Positions 44,046-54,589 of a stretch of 64,000 nucleotides of DNA are shown one piece after another. The position numbers and the translations under genes are program-made. The first letter of the stretch is position 1, and the number at the start of each line of letters is the position of its first letter. The notes beneath the pieces were generated by a model. The model made no database searches. It saw only the letters and a list, made by a program, of their open reading frames with translations, and was not told the origin of the DNA. The DNA is taken from positions 65,267,447 to 65,331,446 of the forward strand of contig CM057477.1 of the NCBI GenBank assembly GCA_030035585.1, given 5' to 3'. Source of the DNA: Dugong dugon (Eukaryota > Chordata > Mammalia > Sirenia > Dugongidae).

Positions 44046-44245
44046 AAAGGAAGGAAGAAGGAAAGAGGAAGGAAGGGAGGGAGGAAGGAAAAAAGGAAAA
44101 AATGAATGGAAGGAGGGAGGAAGGGAGGAAAAATAACCACCCTAAGCAAATAAAGGCGTATATATGAGTGTGTGTGTGTGTGTGTGTGTGTATGATTGAT
44201 TTATATATGAGTGTGTATGTGTGTGTGTATGATTGATTCTAGGGT
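44046..44245. repeat. Purine-rich (GGAA)n tract and (GT)n runs
   Basis: 44046-44132 is almost pure A/G with GGAAGGAAGGGA-type units. 44168-44245 has two GT runs separated by a repeated TATGATTGATT unit. Confidence 0.92.
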
Positions 44246-44366
44246 GTTTATAAGAGCAAAAAAGTTAGATAAAGATTAGATTAGTCAAGTAAATTATAGT
44301 AGAACCACAGAGTTAAATACTATGTGGCCATTAAAATAATGATATAGATCAATGTGAATTGGCATG

Positions 44367-44779
44367 TGTCTTAGTTATCTAGTGCTGCTACAACAAAAAA
44401 TACCACAAGTGGGTGGCTTTAACAAACAGAAATTTATTTTCTCACAGTTTAGGGGGCTAGAAGTCTGAATTCAGGGTGCTAGCTCCAGAGGAAGGCTTTC
44501 TCTCTCCGTCAGCTCTAGAGGAACATCCTTGTCTCTTCAGCTTGTTTCTTGGTTCCTTGGAGATTTCCATGTGTCTTGGCACCTATCTTACCCCATCTCT
44601 CTTCTCTCACTTGCTTGTTTCATCTTTTATATCTCAAAAGAGATTGACTTAAGACACACCTTATACTAAGCCTATCTTATTAGCAAAGAAAATCTGTTCC
44701 CAAATGGGATTCTGACCAAAGGCATAGAGGTTAGGATTTACAATACATATTTGGGGGGGACACAATTCAACCTATAACA
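44367..44779 (-). repeat. Solo MaLR/ERVL-type LTR with 5-bp duplication
   Basis: TGTCTTAGTTATC...CCTATAACA, 413 bp, flanked by GCATG at 44362-44366 and 44780-44784. TG...CA ends and a 5-bp duplication are the hallmark of ERVL-related integration. Antisense orientation is shown by GGGGGGACACAATTCAACC near the right end. Confidence 0.88.
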
Positions 44780-44841
44780 GCATGGAAAAATATTACTGAA
44801 TGAAAGAAGTGGGTAACAAAAAAGGATTTGTTTACATGCTG

Positions 44842-45356
44842 TCTTAGTCATCTAGTGCTGCTATACCAAAAATACAAGTGGGTGGCTTTAACAAGATCAA
44901 TTTATTCTTTCACAGTCTAGTAGGCTATAAGTCCAAATTCAGGGTGCCAATTCCAGGGGAAGGTTTTCTCTCTCTGTTTGCTCTGGAGAAGGTCCTTGTC
45001 ATCAATTTTTCCCTGGTCTAGGAGCTTCTCTGCGCAGGAATCCTGGATCCCAAGGACACGCTCTGCTCCCGGCACTGCTTTCTTGGTGGTATGAACTCCC
45101 CATGTCTCTCTGCTCGCTTCTTTCTTTTATATCTCAAAAGAGATTGGCTCAAAACACAGTCCAATCTTGTAGATTGAGTCCTGCCTCATTAACATAACTG
45201 CCAATAATCCCATCTCATCAACATCATAGACACAGAATTTACAACACATAGGAAAATCATATCAGATGACAAAATGGTAGACAATCACACAATACTGGGA
45301 ATCATGGCCTAGCCAAACTGATATACATTTTGGGGGGACACAATTCAATCCATGAC
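44842..45356 (-). repeat. MaLR/ERVL-type LTR
   Basis: TGTCTTAGTCATC...CCATGACA, same family as 44367-44779 but longer. The flanks do not match, and the L1 pieces either side come from different regions, so a rearrangement or deletion is likely. Confidence 0.78.
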
Positions 45357-45359
45357 ACA

Positions 45360-47984
45360 CACCATGACCAAGCAGAATTTATCCTCAGAATTCAAGGGTG
45401 GTTCAACATAAGAAAATCAATCATTGTAATACAACACATTAATAGAACAAAGGAAAAGAACCACGTGATCATCTCAACTGATACAGAAAAGGCATTTGAC
45501 AAAATCCAACATCTTTTCATGATAAAAATTAAAAACCAGTCAACAAGATACAAATAGAAGGGAAATTCCTCAATATGACAAAGGGCATTTATGAAAAACC
45601 CACAGCTACCATCATACTGAATGGAGAAAGCCTGAAAGTTCTCCCCCTAAGATCGGGAACAAGAGAAGGATACTCACCACTGCTATTTAATATTCACTGA
45701 AAGTCCTAACTAGAGTAACTAGGCAAGAAAAAAAAAAAGGTATTTGTTCTGGAAAAGAAGAAGTAAAACTATCTCTATTCACAAATGACATAATTCTATA
45801 TACAGAATTATACAGAAAATCCCAAAAAATTCACAAGGAAACCACTAGAGCTAATAAATTCAGTCAAGTTGCAGGGTACAAGGTCAATATATAAAAATTG
45901 TTTGAGTTTCTATACACAGCAATTAGCAATCTGAACATTTTAAAAAAAATCAATTTACAGTAACATCTAAAAGAATATAGTACCTAGTCACCAGACTGAG
46001 TCCAGTACAGCTAGATAGTGCCCGGCTTCCACCACTGACTGCTCTGACCGGGATCACAACAGAGGGTTCTAGACAGAGCTGGCGAAAGATGTAGAACAAA
46101 ATTCTAACACACAAAAAAAGACCAGATTTCTAGAGGGTCCTGGACAGAGCTGGAAAAGGATATAGAACAAAATTCTAACTCACAAAAAAAAGACCAGATT
46201 TGCTGGCCTGACAGACTGGAAAAACCCAGAGAGTATGGCCCCAGGACACCCTTTTAGCTTAGTGGTGAAGTCACTTCCGAAGTTCACTGTTCAGCCGGGG
46301 ATTGGACAGCCTCATAAAACAAAACGGGACTAATGAGGCACAGCAGTCCAGCAACAAGGACTAGTAGGCAGGAGGGGACAAGAAAGCTGATGATAGGGAA
46401 CCCAAGGTTGAGAAGGGACAGTGTTGACATGTTGTGGGGTTAACCATTGTCATAGGGCATTATGTGTACTAACTGTTTAATGAGAAACTATTTGTTCTGC
46501 AAACCTTCATCTAAGGTACAAAAAAAAAAAAGAATTATCTATGTGAGATCAAATTGACAACAGCAACTCAAAAGGTTTGACGGGGAGCCTAGGGGGCAGT
46601 GAGTTGAAGATAATGGTGACAGAATAATTTGGAAAAGGACAGTGAGAATAGCAGCACAACTGGAAGAATGTAATTGATGTCACTGAATTGTACATGTAGA
46701 AACTTTTGAAATGGTGTAACTTTGGCTATGTATACTTTCACCAAACAAAAAAAGAAAAGGTCCTCCAAAGTCGAGAAGGGAGAGTGTTGACATGTCATGG
46801 GGTTGTTAACCAATGTCATAAAACAATATGTGTACTGATTGTTTAATGAGAAACTATTTGCTCTGTAAACCTTCACCTAAAGTACTATATATATATATAT
46901 ATATAAAATTTAAAAAAAAGAATACAGTACCTAGGAATAAATTAAACCAGGGACGTAAAAGAGTTGCACACTGAAAACTATAAAACATTGCTAAAAGAAA
47001 TTAAAGAAGACCTAGATAAATGGGAAGACATCCCATGTTCACGGATTAGAAGGTTTAATATTGTTAAGATGTCAATACTACCTAAAGTGATTTATAGATT
47101 CAACACAATCTTATCAAAATTCCAACAGCTTTTTTTGCCATCATAGAAAAGCCAAACCTCAAATTCATTTGGAATTACAAGGGACCCTGAATATCCAAAG
47201 CAATCTTGAAAAAGAAGAGCAAGTAGGAGGACTAACACTTCCCAATTTCAACATGTACTATAAAGCTAGTCATCAACAGTATGGTACTGGTATAAGGATA
47301 GACACATAGACCAATGGGCTAGAATAGAGATTCCAGTAATAAACGTATGTATCTTTGGTCAACTGGTTTTTGATGAACGTGTCAAGTCCATTCAATGTGG
47401 ACAGATTAGTCTCTTTAATAAAGGGTGCTGGAACAAATGAATCTCTACATGCAAAATAATGAAGCTGGACCCACATCTCACACCATATATGAAAATTAAC
47501 TCAAAATGGATCAAAGACCTAATGTAAGAGCTAAAACCATAAAACTCTTGGAAGAAAACAAAGGGGTAAAATTTTGAGACCCAGTTTTTGACAGTGAATT
47601 CTTAGATGTGATACCAAAAGCATGAGCAACAAAAGACAAAATCGATAAACTGGACTTCATCAAAATTAAAAACTTTCGTGCATCAAAGTACTTTAACAAA
47701 AAAGCGAAGAGACAACCTACAGAATGGGAGAAATTATTTGGAAACTATGTATCTGTTAAGGGCTTAACATCCAGAATATATAAAGAACTCCAACAAGTCA
47801 ACAACAAAAAGACAAATCAATTAAAAAATTAAAAAATGGGCAAAGGACTCGAACAGATATTTCTCCAAAGAAGATACACAAATGGCAATAAGTACGTAAA
47901 AAGATGTTTAGCATCATAATCACTAGGGAAATGCAAATCAAAACCACACTGAGATACCACTTCATCCCTTAGAGGATGGCTATA
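45360..47984 (+). mobile_element. Old L1 ORF2 region, interrupted by a younger L1 end
   Basis: Sense ORF2: the RT region (TATCCTCAGAATTCAAGGGTG; AAAAGGCATTTGACAAAATC), with the catalytic motif decayed to FTND near 45780. After the insertion it resumes with ATGGGAAGACATCCCATG and runs to the C-terminal region at 47984. Many stops. It ends at the AfroSINE at 47985. Confidence 0.85.
45988..46915 (+). mobile_element. L1 3'-UTR insertion with 19-bp target duplication
   Basis: AAAAGAATAYAGTACCTAG (one difference) at 45969-45987 and 46916-46934 flanks a sense L1 3' UTR. It carries a 71-bp internal tandem duplication (46061-46131 and 46132-46203) and the two-copy end module (46410-46512 and 46780-46886), then an (AT)n run and A-tail. 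Confidence 0.93.
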
Positions 47985-48199
47985 AGGAGCCCTGGTGGTG
48001 CATTGGTTAAGCACTCAGCTGCTAACTGAAAGGTCAGCAGTTCGAACCCACCAGCCACTCCCCAGGAGAAAGATGTGGCAATCTGCTTCCGTAATGATTT
48101 ACAGCCTTGGAAATCCTATGGGGCAGTTCTACTCTGTCCTGCAGGTTGCTGAGTTGGAATGAACTCGACAGCAGTGGGTTTGGTTTGGTTTGGTTTTGG
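47985..48199 (+). mobile_element. AfroSINE, well preserved
   Basis: One of the best copies: head GGAGCCCTGGTGGTGCATTG, anticodon arm CAGCTGCTAACTG, T-arm CAGCAGTTCGAACCCACC (B-box), tail GACAGCAGTGGGTTTGG ending in GGTTT repeats. Confidence 0.93.
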
Positions 48200-48392
48200 C
48201 CTGTCTCCAACCTCATTTCTTCCCATGGCTGCCCCTGTTCCTGCTGTGTCTCTGCCTCTGCGTTCCCACTATCCCTGCATCCTCTGCCTGGGATCAGTCC
48301 TGCCCCTGGATCCCAGAAAGAGAGGCCTACAAGTGAGGCGACCACAGGCCAAGGGGACCCAAAGTCCACACCCCTCCTTTTAGATGATGCTC

Positions 48393-48535
48393 TAAACCAA
48401 AAAAACTGTTGTTGTTGAGTCAATTTTGACTCATAGTGACTCTATAGGACAGAATGGAACTTCCCCATAGGGTTTCCAAGGAGCAGCTGGTGGATTTAAA
48501 CTGCCAACGTTTTGGTTAGCAGCAGAGCTCTTAAC
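48393..48535 (-). mobile_element. AfroSINE, head lost
   Basis: Minus copy from GTTGTTGTTGAGTCAATTTT to AGAGCTCTTAAC, where the next SINE begins, removing its 5' end. Confidence 0.85.
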
Positions 48536-48731
48536 CAGTTGCCATCAATTCCAACTCATAACAACACCATGTGTGTCAGAGTAGAACTGTGCTCCATAGG
48601 GTTTTCAATGGCTGATTTTTCTAAAGTATTTCACCAGGCCTTTCTTCTGAGGCACCTCTGGGTAGACTCGAACCTCCAACCTTTCAGTTAGTAGCCAAGC
48701 ATGTTAACCGTCTGCAACGCTCAGGGTACCT
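48536..48731 (-). mobile_element. AfroSINE adjoining the previous copy
   Basis: Minus copy from AGTTGCCATCAATTCCAACT to TCTGCAACGCTCAGGGTACC. It abuts the preceding SINE in the same orientation, so one probably inserted at the other's head. Confidence 0.88.
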
Positions 48732-49026
48732 GGAATGCCAGCATTCCCTGCCCGTATGGCCCCAAGCTCACCTCCAGGGTTTTCTCAGGACTTTCCCCTT
48801 GAGCCAACCCTCTGAAGGTGAAGTGTGCTGCCCCCACCAGGACCAAGGGGCGGCCAAGGGCGGCTGTGTGTGGGATGGAGCAGGGATGGGCAGAGAAAGG
48901 AGGCAGGTCTCAGGCTGATGCCAGCTGTCCCTAAGTCATCATTCTCCAGAGTGGGACACCCAGGTGTCAAGATTTGAAAGTTCAAGCCTCCCCTTCCGGG
49001 ATAACTATGAAGGTGTATTTATCATG
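48732..49026. other. No gene recognised
   Basis: Unassigned, moderately GC-rich sequence. Confidence 0.4.
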
Positions 49027-49230
49027 GTGAATCCCTGGGTGGCACAAATGGTTAAGCACTCAACTACTAGCCGAAAGGCTGCCGGTCTGAACCTACCCAG
49101 AGGTGCCTCGGAAGGCAGGCCTGGCAATCTGCTTCCGAAAGGTCACAGCCATGAAAACCCTATGGAGGAGGTTCTATTCTGCACACATGGGGTTGCCGTG
49201 AGTCAGAATCAACTTGATGGCAACTAACAA
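49027..49230 (+). mobile_element. AfroSINE
   Basis: Sense copy with head AATCCCTGGGTGGCACAAAT and tail AATCAACTTGATGGCAACTA. Confidence 0.9.
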
Positions 49231-49468
49231 AAATTCATCAAAGATAAAGCATATTTGGTTTAATTTTTAAATATTTAGATACACAGCAGGTGGGCCACCA
49301 TTTGTACTCTTGCCCAGACTCTGCAAATGTTAATAGTGGGTCTTTCCCCTCCCTTCTGCCTCACAACCCAAATACACACTCATTTTGCAACATGTCATGC
49401 ATACGCATGCACACACGCACACACACACGCTCTCTTCTGTTTTTATCCCCTTATTCCACTGGAGTGAG

Positions 49469-49805
49469 GCAATGGTGGTTCAGTGGTAGAATTCTCATCT
49501 TCCATGTGGGAGACCCAGGTTTGATTCCTGGCCAGTGCACCTCATGCACAGCCACCACCTGTCTGTCAGTGGAGGCTTGTGTGTTGCTATGATGCTGAAC
49601 AGGTTTCAGCAGAGCTTCCAGACAAAGATGGACTAGGAAGAAAGGTCTGGTGATTTACTTCAAAAATCAGTCAATGAAATCCCTATGGATCACAACAGTC
49701 AGAGCTGCGACTAATCAGGGGGATGGCACAGGACTCCACAGGGTTATGTTCCCTGGTGCATGGGGTCCCCACAAGTCAGAGCCCACTGGATGGCCGCTAA
49801 CAACA
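49469..49805 (+). mobile_element. SINE with tRNA-Gly(TCC-like) head and RTE body
   Basis: The head 49469-49541 is a near-complete tRNA-Gly: A-box TGGTTCAGTGG, anticodon stem CTCAT/GTGGG with loop CTTCCAT (anticodon TCC at 49501-49503), B-box GGTTTGATTCC, acceptor GCCAGTGCACC. The body has RTE 5'-UTR blocks (GTGTTGCTATGATGCTGAAC; AGGAAGAAAGGTCTGGTGAT; AGTCAATGAAATCCCTATGG) and RTE 3' sequence (GGATGGCACAGGACTCC ... GATGGCCGCTAACAAC). No tRNA gene function is expected, because the sequence runs on into the SINE body. Confidence 0.88.
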
Positions 49806-50205
49806 TTTCACTAGAAACAGCTCTCAGATCTTTTTTGCAGTCTTTGATATTTTTATTTGACCTTGAAACTCTCTTGGAATCTGTGACACTGGGCTCCTCC
49901 TTTTCTTCTCCACTCACTCCTTCAGCCCCCAAATGTAAACATTCCCTGGGGTTCCAGCCTTGGCCGTGGCCTCATCCACACACCCTCCCCAGGTCAACAC
50001 ACCAGAATGTCTATGGCATGGCTGGTGCCCCTCGGCCCACATCCACATGCTTCGAGATGGTGTAACTCTCTGCCCACAGCTGAGAATCATGACAGTAAAT
50101 AATGTTACTCAAACTAAGTGAAGAGGGAAGAGGCAGAAAATTAATCACTGAGAACCAGAGCTCTGCAACTTAATGCCTCCCAGTGGGTGACAGTATGATG
50201 CGTGT
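49806..50205. other. No gene recognised
   Basis: About 400 bp unassigned. Confidence 0.4.
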
Positions 50206-50206
50206 T

Positions 50207-50599
50207 ATCATCGGTTGAATTGTGTCCCCCAATAATACGTGTTGAATTCTTGGCCCTTGTACCTGTGGATGTCACCCTGTTTGGAAATAGGGGGTTTCTT
50301 CTGTTATGTTAATGAGGTCATACCAGTGTAGCATGAATTCCAAATCTAACCGCTTCTGAGTTATAGAAAGACCAGGATAGACACAGGGACACACATGGGG
50401 GAAGACAGACACCATGGAGGACTGTCTACAAGCCAAGGAACCAAGCAACTCTTGAGACTACCAACAAGGAAGGGAGTTGACAAGCCTGAGACTCTGATTT
50501 GGACATTCAGTCCCCAGAACTATGAGAAAATAAATGTCTGTTCTTTAAAGCCACCCACATGGGGTATTTTTGTTACAGCCGCACTAGGCAACTGAGACA
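50207..50599 (+). repeat. MaLR-type LTR
   Basis: Starts TATCATCGGTTGAATTGTG and ends GCAACTGAGACA, with ATGAGAAAATAAATGTCTG near the end. Confidence 0.78.
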
Positions 50600-51026
50600 A
50601 TTAGAAAGACCAAGCGTTAGTCTTCCTCCGGCAGCCAAGGAAGAGTTGAATAGAAAGGCCAAGAACTAAGTAAATCCCATTAAAGAACAAATGCGTCACA
50701 ACTATGACCTCCCTCCTGGGTGCTGCATCATGGTGGAGAGGAACAAAGTCTCAGCCAAACCTGTAGTACAGCAATTTCAATGGCTTCATTCTTCCTCAAA
50801 AGCAAGCATCAAAAGCATCACTTCCTTTTCACCTGCAGTGCATTCTGCCTCACAGAAACAGCAGCCCTGAACACAGACCTTTTAAGCAATGCTTATGCCA
50901 AAACAATGTCCTCAAACCCGTACGAGATGTGAGGAAGCACTTGGCCCAATACAACTGACTTAGGTTAGAGCAGCACTTACAAGGTAAAGCTGGTTTTGCG
51001 CAAACAGATACTACAGAGGAAGCAGG
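50600..51026. other. No gene recognised
   Basis: About 425 bp unassigned. Confidence 0.4.
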
Positions 51027-51235
51027 AGCTTAGAACAAGGGCTTTGGAGGCAGGCTGACTCAAATGCCAACCCAGCTCAACCGTACACTACTTGTGGGAA
51101 CCTAGGTAAGTTATTTCACTTCTCCAAGCCTCAGTTTCCTTAACTGTAAAATGGACAAAGTGACATTTAGCTCACGGAGCTGTTACAAGGAATATATACA
51201 TCCCACAATTCCTTACAGAGAATATAAGCACTGGG
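51027..51235 (+). repeat. MIR
   Basis: GGCTTTGGAGGCAGGCTGAC, AAGCCTCAGTTTCCTTAACT and GTAAAATGGACAAAGTG are a good MIR 5' half and core. Confidence 0.85.
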
Positions 51236-51267
51236 TAAGAATGAAACACCACCACTCTTCTGCCGGC

Positions 51268-51700
51268 TTGTGGCACTGTGGTGGCTTGCACGTTGCTGTG
51301 ATGTTGGAAGCTATGTCACCAGTATTTCAAATACCAACGGGGTCACCCATAGTGGGCAGGTTTCAGCATAGCTTCCAGAGTAAGACTAGGAAGAAAGGCC
51401 TGGCGATCTACTTCGGCAAATTAGCCAATGAAAACCTCATGGATCACCACAGAACACTGTCTGACATGCCTGATTTGAACATGGCACCAGGTGTGATCAA
51501 CTGCTAGGGGGGAATATTGTGTTTGGTGAAGCAGAGGGCCAGAAAGGGTAAGGAGACCCCAGAAAGGCTGGTACAATTGCCACAATGATGGACTTGAATA
51601 TGCTAGCAATTGTGAAGATGACACAGGACCAAGCAGTGTTTCGTTCTGTTGTACAAAAGGTCACCATAAGTCGAAAAGGACTCGACAGCAACTAACAGCA
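51268..51700 (+). mobile_element. RTE deletion derivative
   Basis: RTE 5' UTR (GGCTTGCACGTTGCTGTGAT; AAATTAGCCAATGAAAACCT) joined after ACACTGTCTGACATG to the RTE 3' end (GATGACACAGGACCAAGCAG ... GACTCGACAGCAACTAACAG). The 118-aa open frame at 51151-51507 is within this repeat. Confidence 0.84.
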
Positions 51701-51867
51701 AATAGAATCAGAGTGTTTTTTAAAAGTATTTCCGCCATTTTTGTTTAAGTCTCCAGATACGTTATATTCAGTTTTATATGTACAAGGCAAGATCCCAAAG
51801 GGCAGGGATGAAATTCTACTCACCCCTCTGACTTAGCAAAGCGTGTACAATTGGAAAACAGACATAT

Positions 51868-52067
51868 AAACAAACAAATCTGTCACCATAGAGTCAATTC
51901 AGACCTCATGTGTTACAGAATAGAACTGAGCGCCATAGGATTTTCTTGACTGTAGTCTTCATGGAAGCAGATCGTCAGGCCTTTCTTCCAGGGCACCACT
52001 GGGGTTGAACCAACAACATTTCGATTAGTAGTCGAGCGCAAACCATTTATGCCACCCAGGGCCTGTG
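51868..52067 (-). mobile_element. AfroSINE
   Basis: Minus copy with tail CTGTCACCATAGAGTCAATT and head ATGCCACCCAGGGCC. Confidence 0.88.
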
Positions 52068-52081
52068 TGTGTGCAATAACC

Positions 52082-52210
52082 TAAAAAAACCCCGCTGCCA
52101 TCGAGTCCATTCTGACTCATAGCGACCCTATGGGAGAGAGTGGAACTGCCCCATAGGGTTTCCAAGGAGCAGCTGGTGATTCAAATTGCAGACCTTGCAA
52201 TACAGCTGAC
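52082..52210 (-). mobile_element. AfroSINE, partial
   Basis: Minus copy (GCTGCCATCGAGTCCATTCT ... CAGCTGGTGATTCAAATTGC); the head is degraded. Confidence 0.85.
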
Positions 52211-52890
52211 AAACACAAACTTGGTTTGTGCCATCTGAAAGAGCACCACCTAGAGGCAGCTGCTCTGAACGGACCCTCAACTGGACCTCAGAGCACTGCT
52301 AAGCACCTCAGACTCATTTTGAAATATAAGTAACAGCAGAAATAATAGTACTGTCTATACAAACCCTGGGATAAATAAAATGTGCAATATTGATTACAAT
52401 TACAAAATGGTATTTAAAAATCACACTACACCTAGGAGACAACTGTTTCTTAAAAGAAAAAAAAGCCTGAGCAACAGATTTTTAGTTGCATTTTTTTTTC
52501 ATTGAAAGTACTAATCAGTTCCATCAAACAAGCTTTAAAGGAAGAGAAACTGAGGAAGTAATCTTGTCCGTTGCAATCCATCAAATATAGGCTCTAACAT
52601 TAGCTAAATACAGCTGTTCAAATACAATTTAAGAAGTATCAAAAAACTCTGAAAACACAACCAATAGCAGCAAAACCATTGAACATTTGTAAACAAAACC
52701 ACCAGTAAACAACAAAGAATCTCCATTCTTTTAAAGCATCAAAAATATACAATAAAGAGAAAATCGACCAGCTTTCTTTTTTCTAAATATACAAGGAAGG
52801 CCTGAGATCTTAAACAACGTTATCAATAACAGACACAAACTGAAGCTGTCATAAGGTGTATGAATAGTCTTTTCCACCACGTTCGGGGTA
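52211..52890 (-). other. Probable 3' UTR of the Rubicon-family gene
   Basis: Repeat-poor sequence directly downstream (minus sense) of the stop codon at 52891-52893. No AATAAA or ATTAAA on the minus strand was found in this stretch. The mRNA may use a variant signal (AAGAAA at about 52451-52446) or extend further, past the two AfroSINEs. UTR status is inferred from position only. Confidence 0.45.
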
Positions 52891-53003
52891 TCACGTCTCT
52901 GGGGAGGGCAAACTTTGCACGTGTCTCCTCCTCGCTGAGATCCTTGCGCACCGCGGGCACTCGGAAGACCGGAAGCACTGCTTGTGAAAGCAGGCTCTGC
53001 ACA
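52891..53003 (-). CDS. RUBCNL: Terminal coding exon, Rubicon-family zinc-binding domain (RUBCNL-like)
   Basis: Last of three exons visible. The acceptor is TTGCTTGCAG just upstream (53013-53004). The exon starts in phase 1, completing a codon begun at the end of the 55246-55336 exon (G + TG = Val). It encodes 36 residues and a TGA stop (52893-52891). The peptide opens CRACFHKQCF and continues SSECPRCARISARR, giving Cys/His ligands of the Rubicon-homology (RH) zinc domain, then a short tail ending SPET. In family members this domain binds RAB7 on late endosomes and autophagosomes. RUBCNL (PACER) promotes autophagosome maturation; its paralogue RUBCN inhibits it. I favour RUBCNL from the tail and the degree of divergence, but this rests on memory, not on an alignment. 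Confidence 0.85.
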
Positions 53004-53088
53004 CTGCAAGCAAGGACAAGAGGTCAACAAACCTGGGACCTTGTTTTCTTCCGTCTTACAGACACATCCCCATCCTGGGAGGGAGGGG

Positions 53089-53549
53089 GTCTGGATTGAA
53101 TTGTGTCCTCTGAAAAGAGATGCTTAAGTCCTAACCCTTGTAGTTGTGGTGACCTTGTTTGGAAACAGGGTTTTTCTTTTGTATCAGTTAAGTTAAATTT
53201 GTCATACTTGAGTAGGGTGGGTCCTAATCCTAAACCCTTCTGAATGGTGTCTTATAAATGGGGAGAACAGATAAGGAAACAGAGTCACACACAAGGGGAA
53301 GACAGATGGTACATGATGAGGGAGTCAGAAGCATCTCTACGGAGCAAAGGAACACCAAGGACTGCCGGAAGCCACCAGAAACCAGGAGTGAGGCACGAAA
53401 TAGTTCCTCTCTCAAAGCCCCCAGAAGGACTTGACCTGGCTGAGGTCCTGATTTGGACTTTTAGCCTCCAGAACTGTGAGAAAATAGATCTCTGTCCTTT
53501 AAAGCCACCCGCTCTGTGGTATTTGTTACGGCAGCACTAAGAGACTAGG
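53089..53549 (+). repeat. MaLR-type LTR in an intron
   Basis: GTCTGGATTGAATTGTGTCC at the start and GGCAGCACTAAGAGACTAGGA at the end, 461 bp, antisense to the host gene, immediately upstream of its last exon. Confidence 0.78.
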
Positions 53550-54029
53550 ACTCCAGGGTCTTCTAAAAAAAACAACAAACAAAAAACAGCCTGGCTGAAA
53601 CTTACACGGATTATCAATCCCCCAATGGATTGTGACATGAGGTCAGGAAGCCCGGTGTAGTGGACGCTGCAGCGTGCCCCTGATCACCCGAGGACCAAGG
53701 CATGCGTTCCCCAGCTGCTGAGATGCCGCTGGCTGCTGGCTCTCAGGAGGCCACTTCCCTTCTCTGGAAATGGCCCCAACAGGAGAGAGCTGCCTCACCC
53801 AAGGTCCGCCCCTTCCTGGGGACCAGCCTACACCCAGTGATTGTCAACGTGGAGTTTAAAGGCCCCCTCATCCCAATTTGGGACAATGCTGAAAGGCCAT
53901 CCTGTCGCTGCACGGTCTTCCTGAGCCCAGTCTTGCTGCCTTCACTCCCCACAGGTGTCAAGCCTGGAACATGAACCAGTGAACTTTCTGCACGCTTACA
54001 CCTGCCCTGCGGTAATGACTAACGTACTA
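53550..54029. other. Intronic sequence, nothing recognised
   Basis: About 480 bp of GC-richer intron. The open frames at 53702-53974 and 53743-53961 face each other on opposite strands and have no recognisable motif. Confidence 0.4.
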
Positions 54030-54030
54030 G

Positions 54031-54468
54031 GAGAGTCTTAGCCCCCTAGTGCTGCCACAACAGAAATACCACAAGTGGATGGATTTAGAGAACAAAAATG
54101 TATTTTCTCAGTTTAGGAGACTGGAAGTTGGAATTCAGGGCACTAGCTCTCGGGGAATCTCTCTCTGTCAGCTGTGGGGGACGATCCTTGACTCCTTCAG
54201 CTTCTGTAGCCCCAGCATTCCACAGTTCCTTGGTGATCCTCATGCGGCATCTGTCTTCCCCAATAATGTGCTTGCTTGTCTCTGTGTCTACACTGCTCCT
54301 TATAACTCAGACGTGATTAGGTTTAGGACACACCTTACACTGACATGGACTAATTAACATAACAGAGAAAACCCTATTCCCAAACAGGATCACATCTACA
54401 GGTTTATGGGACAGGACTTCAGCACATATTTTGTGGGACATAATTCAATTCATGACTGAGACAACATT
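54031..54468 (-). repeat. MaLR-type LTR in an intron
   Basis: GTCTTAGCCCCCTAGTGCTG to GGACATAATTCAATTCATGA, same orientation as the gene and same family as 11266-12119. Confidence 0.78.
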
Positions 54469-54589
54469 GGAGGGACCTCCAGGGCAGGCCTGCCCATATC
54501 AGGAGTGATGGCAGAATTCATGACCCAGCTCTCTCCCATAAACAGAGAGTAGAGAGCACGGAATTCCCTCAGGCACTAACACCACGGAA

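Larger units (their letters stand above)
43640..44841 (+). repeat. Old L1 3'-region, hosting microsatellites and an LTR
   Basis: CTGGAGGTCAACTTGGCAAC, ACCTAGCAGTTCCACTTCC and ATACTATGTGGCCATTAAAA follow the order of an ancient L1 C-terminal/3' region. It is interrupted by repeats at 44046-44245 and by the LTR at 44367-44779, after which GCATGGAAAAATATTACTGA continues it. Confidence 0.65.

Noticed and set aside
49469..49541. A functional tRNA-Gly gene
   Set aside because: The cloverleaf elements are present, but the sequence continues directly into an RTE-derived SINE body and a second copy with the same junction exists at 3476-3675.
51151..51507. 118-aa plus-strand open frame
   Set aside because: Most of it is an RTE 5'-UTR derivative that recurs elsewhere with the frame broken.
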